From Caldilineaceae bacterium (GTDB taxonomy: Bacteria; Chloroflexota; Anaerolineae; Caldilineales; Caldilineaceae), in assembly GCA_026645635.1 (NCBI GenBank), contig JAPKMV010000204.1:1-6424 (forward strand): 6,424 nucleotides of DNA. Direction: 5' to 3'. The translations under genes and the position numbers were made by a program. Every line of letters begins with the position of its first letter. Position 1 is the stretch's first letter. A model generated the notes under the pieces. The model did no database searches. It saw only the letters and a list, made by a program, of their open reading frames with translations, and had not been told where the DNA came from. Positions 6,101 to 6,424 of the stretch are shown piece by piece.

Positions 6101-6424
6101 AGCCGTTGGCGATGGCCTGCATTCCGGTGATGTCCGTGCCGATCTTGTTGCCGGCGATGACGTTGTTGAGCGCGCCGGTCTGCTGCACCAGGATGCCCCA
6201 ATCGAAGTGGCCGGAAATGACGTTGCCTTCCAGCGCATCGGAAACGCCGTCGCCATCCGTGCCGATGATATTGTCTGCGGTGACGTAGACGCGCACCCCC
6301 TCCACCTGCAAGCCGACGCTGGCCGTGCCGCTGGCATTCGTGCCAATCAGGTTGCCGGAGACGCGGTTGTGGTGGCTGCGGTTGACGCTGGTTCCCGTCA
6401 GGTTGACGTTGTAGGTGTTGCCGC
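144..6424 (-). CDS. Giant modular secreted/surface protein: beta-helix, PKD and SdrD-B-like repeats (5' end outside window)
   Basis: The frame is open from the right edge to TGA (complement of 144-146), 2,092 complete codons; the start is outside. A TTG at 6309-6311 is not a start: the frame continues upstream with more helix sequence such as NRVSGNLIGTNASG. Seen in order: beta-helix coils (residues ~1-301), a beta-rich segment (~302-424), a PKD domain with YAWDFGDGG (~438-514), about sixteen SdrD-B/Cna-B-like modules (~515-2080), and the tail FTLHLPLLQR. In known families, beta-helices bind or cleave polysaccharide or act as adhesins, and PKD and SdrD-B domains form stalks at the cell surface. 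I infer an extracellular adhesin or matrix protein with the helix as head and the modules as stalk; no catalytic residues or substrate can be identified. Any signal peptide would lie outside the window. LPxTG and C-terminal membrane segments are absent. No neighbouring gene is visible. Confidence 0.95.
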   Translation of the reverse strand, partial: GNTYNVNLTGTSVNRSHHNRVSGNLIGTNASGTASVGLQVEGVRVYVTADNIIGTDGDGVSDALEGNVISGHFDWGILVQQTGALNNVIAGNKIGTDITGMQAIANGFGGSPRGGIYLGGYGNLVGSNFDGVSDDLERNLISGNANVSVTGILLQYVDQPGALPNAIAGNWIGVDATGLEALPNNYGLSGSSGTMDGLVIRNNIISGHTYDGISLTMNNASVTGNRIGVGADGATALGNGQHGINLSGSDNQIGGTGPSEANIIANNGVSAAFYNGILVNATALRNTIRGNRIYANSRLGIDLLHPAGVTPNDPDDPDTGGNNLQNYPVITFAQSYADGTTVIQGTLDSNPNTTFTLDFYYSAEADPTGYGEGEFYLGAATVTTDGNGDAAFDMTLPATIPPDHFVSATATHADGSTSEFSLAFAAGGVADVPIQGLTLQVAPPIYEDLPVQFTASVNAGTGVSYAWDFGDGGLGSGAVVEHTFSTPGTYTVTVNASNNSSSAITNTVVSVLEPANINGFMWIDRDGDGFWGMGEPTVFNSIGQGYLITATLQTPPNTVLNANVVNGSYQIFTPQAGVYQVAATNLYVCSIIANCISTPNPVAVAMGIDGGTEINFGVMPVFFVPQPDDDGYIVGRAWVDSNGDGRPNASETPINGRTVRLLDANGNQLATHVSGSSWSHGAYAFRISEPGVYRVQMGAPGGFFPASREVEVYVAGRNMVSAQLPFAAGGTIGGQVANNNGMGLDGVPLTLQPGNLQTLSFGFANGAYGFAGLAEGSYTLQITPPANYVTADGVTQRFVPATLNGSAVENWTLLKKGELTIKAVQVVNGQALPIDFLPFELLLNGSQVRVAFTNAQGEALVEGLAPGTYIVQPLDDFGNLVPGLQLTPATRTVVISNDTSASANFSGTLSRSLNMFCQLPGTFGQGFACTYEVRTLSGSLLDSGYLPASQPATSNWNLNPATLEVRLIPDPNVPGQESWPAYSQIVVIANNTHVDVRYPWNPSNPQTIAGYAFWDRCVPQGVRANGNNCTETNVPSNNGIPVTLYNQLGIEITSTLTTQGAGWNNGSFSFPNLPVPGVYRVRVNLPPGYAPTTAVERWYTLTGAAPAPELLDVGYQLNENQALSGRVFWDTDANGLFDAAWDDPIAGAAVAVTTSGGQAVANLTTGSDGSYTRSPITSGEYRVTLTHAGQTWTRDASVPLSGGVPLIDFPVTPEDNRPRVLVFIDGNHNGAADAGEQRLADVSVRLRDAACGGSGAELQTAGTDSGGVAVFNPPPNGFFPVCAQITAGLPANLLPANPAGVDVPRSGGAPVALAVQPANTLLVRAFLDGNGNGNREAGEAYLSGDSATVNGVTQSLSSSGATFYLPGGSYPVQFTPPAGYASLWSLPIGPIVTNNAAQTLLIPLRDAGSISGKVWPPNPNSFSLGSGSLAAGLTVQLQDIASSATVETTTGANGAFSFSNLAPATYRLRLPAPPPGYVADSEPLITYQSGQILSNNHLNLVPTGHVLGVVYSDNNGNGQWDGNEPGVSQYSVRLVGAGGQQIAVAAPDAAGYFRFEGLNANTPYALQLTNAPSGVFLSSSPGVFTVGANPTTVQLGIGVAAPPAAGNQYLVGIVRYQQGEVFVPIAGARVIHYQPVNGSCNVANPVIQYDQYTGLDGGYGDQGAGGCFKVVDVPGFNNSSAYSWGWCTSSFVADCFLINGGYGRVIDVTLTPAVLQARASDTAQVAWSAFRDDNGNGYRDADEPGLAGVTLAGGGNSGVSGQTSWGQPLSLADGLHTLTITPPAGYVVNGPATRPIAVQGADVTLPAIPLRPAGLTIVQAFVDLDGDGEQDEGEAGVGGVSVTLSGPATANGTTLPNGRVQFAGLPDGGYTATAAAPSGLAAVPARAVTLAQGGVLQLPLHLAGQVSGVAYLDWDGDGRQQPDEPRVALPVTLTLSSGAGTQLASGMGGLGLFLGTPAGSYTLAATTQAVQGQAVSLAANTGVGAALAAVGPGEVRGTVWLDANKDSIRQPWEAPLAGVPVTLAGQTTVTDHAGRFAVRGVPAGAHTLAAALPAGLTAEAVIATVNPGRGAAIGVAAVERRQFTLHLPLLQR
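147..176 (-). other. Short C-terminal tail FTLHLPLLQR, candidate sorting signal
   Basis: The last ten residues before the stop are FTLHLPLLQR, preceded by the basic VERRQ and directly following the last module. From memory, many predicted secreted proteins of Chloroflexota end in a similar aromatic plus LPL(V/I/L)-x-R tail (of the YLPLVLR kind). That makes this a plausible conserved C-terminal sorting or anchoring tag rather than an accidental end. It has no LPxTG-like sortase site, and no hydrophobic stretch long enough to span a membrane. The function is inferred. Confidence 0.5.
1287..1604 (-). other. Deviant cysteine- and aromatic-rich module inside the stalk
   Basis: Residues ~1607-1712 interrupt the regular modules. 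The segment opens like a module strand (NQYLVGIVRYQQGEVFVPIAG) but has no acidic loop, and then carries four cysteines (1640, 1667, 1687, 1695) and an unusual number of Tyr, Trp and Asn, for example in IQYDQYTGLDGGYGDQ and SSAYSWGWCTSS. The matching DNA is less GC-rich than the rest: by hand count 1321-1380 is 53% G+C, against 78% at 2461-2520. The composition drop is at least partly explained by the amino acids used. It may be a distinct folded domain inserted into the stalk, for instance a ligand-contacting site. I do not recognise the family. Confidence 0.6.
2421..2438. repeat. Hexanucleotide microsatellite (GTTGCC)3 within a calcium-type loop
   Basis: Three perfect tandem copies of GTTGCC occur at 2421-2438. 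On the minus strand they read (GGCAAC)3 and encode Gly-Asn-Gly-Asn-Gly-Asn in the loop DGNGNGNREAGE of module 9. Shorter relatives (GCCGTTGCCGTTG) occur at about 1212-1224 and 1869-1881 in the loops of modules 13 and 11. Slippage here would add or remove two residues without breaking the frame. Confidence 0.8.
4881..5111 (-). other. PKD domain (protein region)
   Basis: Residues ~438-514 match the polycystic kidney disease (PKD) Ig-like fold. The diagnostic YAWDFGDGG is at residues 465-473, followed about ten residues later by EHTFSTPGTYTVTVNASNN and a last strand NTVVSVLEP. PKD domains are found in extracellular bacterial proteins as spacers or as protein/carbohydrate-contacting modules. Here the domain sits between the helix head and the long repeat stalk, so a spacer or hinge is the simplest reading. 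Confidence 0.93.
5151..5519 (-). other. Beta-rich segment capping the beta-helix (protein region)
   Basis: Residues ~302-424 follow directly after the last coil (RLGIDLL). They begin with the acidic linker GVTPNDPDDPDTGGNNLQNY and continue through PVITFAQ, TTVIQGTLDSNPNTTFTLDF, GEGEFYLGAATVTTDGNG, and end in VSATATHADGSTSEFS. From memory this order (GIDL, then NDPxDxDTGxNxLQN, then a GTLxSxPNTxFTLDF strand, then ATATxxxGxTSEFS) recurs at the end of many bacterial secreted beta-helix proteins. It looks like a single beta-sandwich that caps the helix and leads into the stalk. Its function is unknown. Confidence 0.75.
5520..6424 (-). repeat. Right-handed parallel beta-helix repeat region (N-terminal part visible, continues off the edge)
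   Basis: Residues ~1-301 consist of recurring PbH1-type coils. The motif GN-x-IG-(T/V)-(D/N)-x-x-G appears as GNLIGTNASG (from residue 23), GNKIGTDITG (91), GNWIGVDATG (169) and GNRIGVGADG (224), with GNRIYANS (290) as a degenerate last coil. Between them are NxISG and GIxL strands (GNVISG, RNLISG, NNIISG; WGILVQ, TGILLQ, DGISLT, NGILVN). Two loops, GTDGDGVSDALEGN and GSNFDGVSDDLERN, share a D-G-V-S-D-x-L-E signature that resembles an acidic metal-binding turn. The asparagine ladder and regular hydrophobic strands are typical of extracellular beta-helices. Catalytic residues of a lyase or hydrolase cannot be assigned, so an adhesive or structural role is as likely as an enzymatic one. The first coils and any signal peptide lie outside the window. 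Confidence 0.9.

Noticed and set aside
6309..6311. TTG as the start codon of the giant gene
   Set aside because: The frame continues upstream to the window edge without a stop and encodes further beta-helix motifs (NRVSGNLIGTNASG), so the true start is beyond 6424.

Overview
The window is filled almost entirely by the 3' part of one giant minus-strand gene. Its reading frame is open from the right edge (6424) to a TGA stop at 144-146, giving 2,092 complete codons without interruption. The start codon lies beyond the right edge. The remaining 143 bases, downstream of the gene, hold a short-repeat cluster and no gene that I can support. Residue numbers below count from the first complete in-frame codon in the window (complement of 6420-6422 = residue 1).

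The product is a modular, all-beta protein that looks secreted or cell-surface exposed. In order from the amino end it has: right-handed parallel beta-helix coils (about residues 1-301); the beta-rich segment that commonly follows such helices (about 302-424); one PKD domain (about 438-514); a run of about sixteen tandem SdrD-B/Cna-B-like beta-sandwich modules (about 515-2080), many with a calcium-loop-like D-x-[DN]-x-[DN]-G-x5-E motif; and a ten-residue tail, FTLHLPLLQR, at the stop. There is no LPxTG motif and no C-terminal membrane helix. All twelve cysteines lie two or four to a module, which fits disulfides in an exported protein.

The organism is probably a high-GC bacterium of the Chloroflexota (Anaerolineae/Caldilineae type). 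This rests on the beta-helix plus SdrD-like architecture, the LPL-type C-terminal tail, and the downstream CTCTGCG heptamer repeats, all of which I associate from memory with that group. It is an inference, not a demonstrated placement.

No complete operon, RNA gene, CRISPR array, transposase or clear intrinsic terminator is visible. The numerous open frames on the plus strand and in other minus frames are GC-driven shadows of the one real gene. I found no convincing new multi-gene system. The points most worth a second look are the C-terminal tail, the composite repeat that starts inside the stop codon, the paired-cysteine pattern, and one deviant cysteine-rich module.
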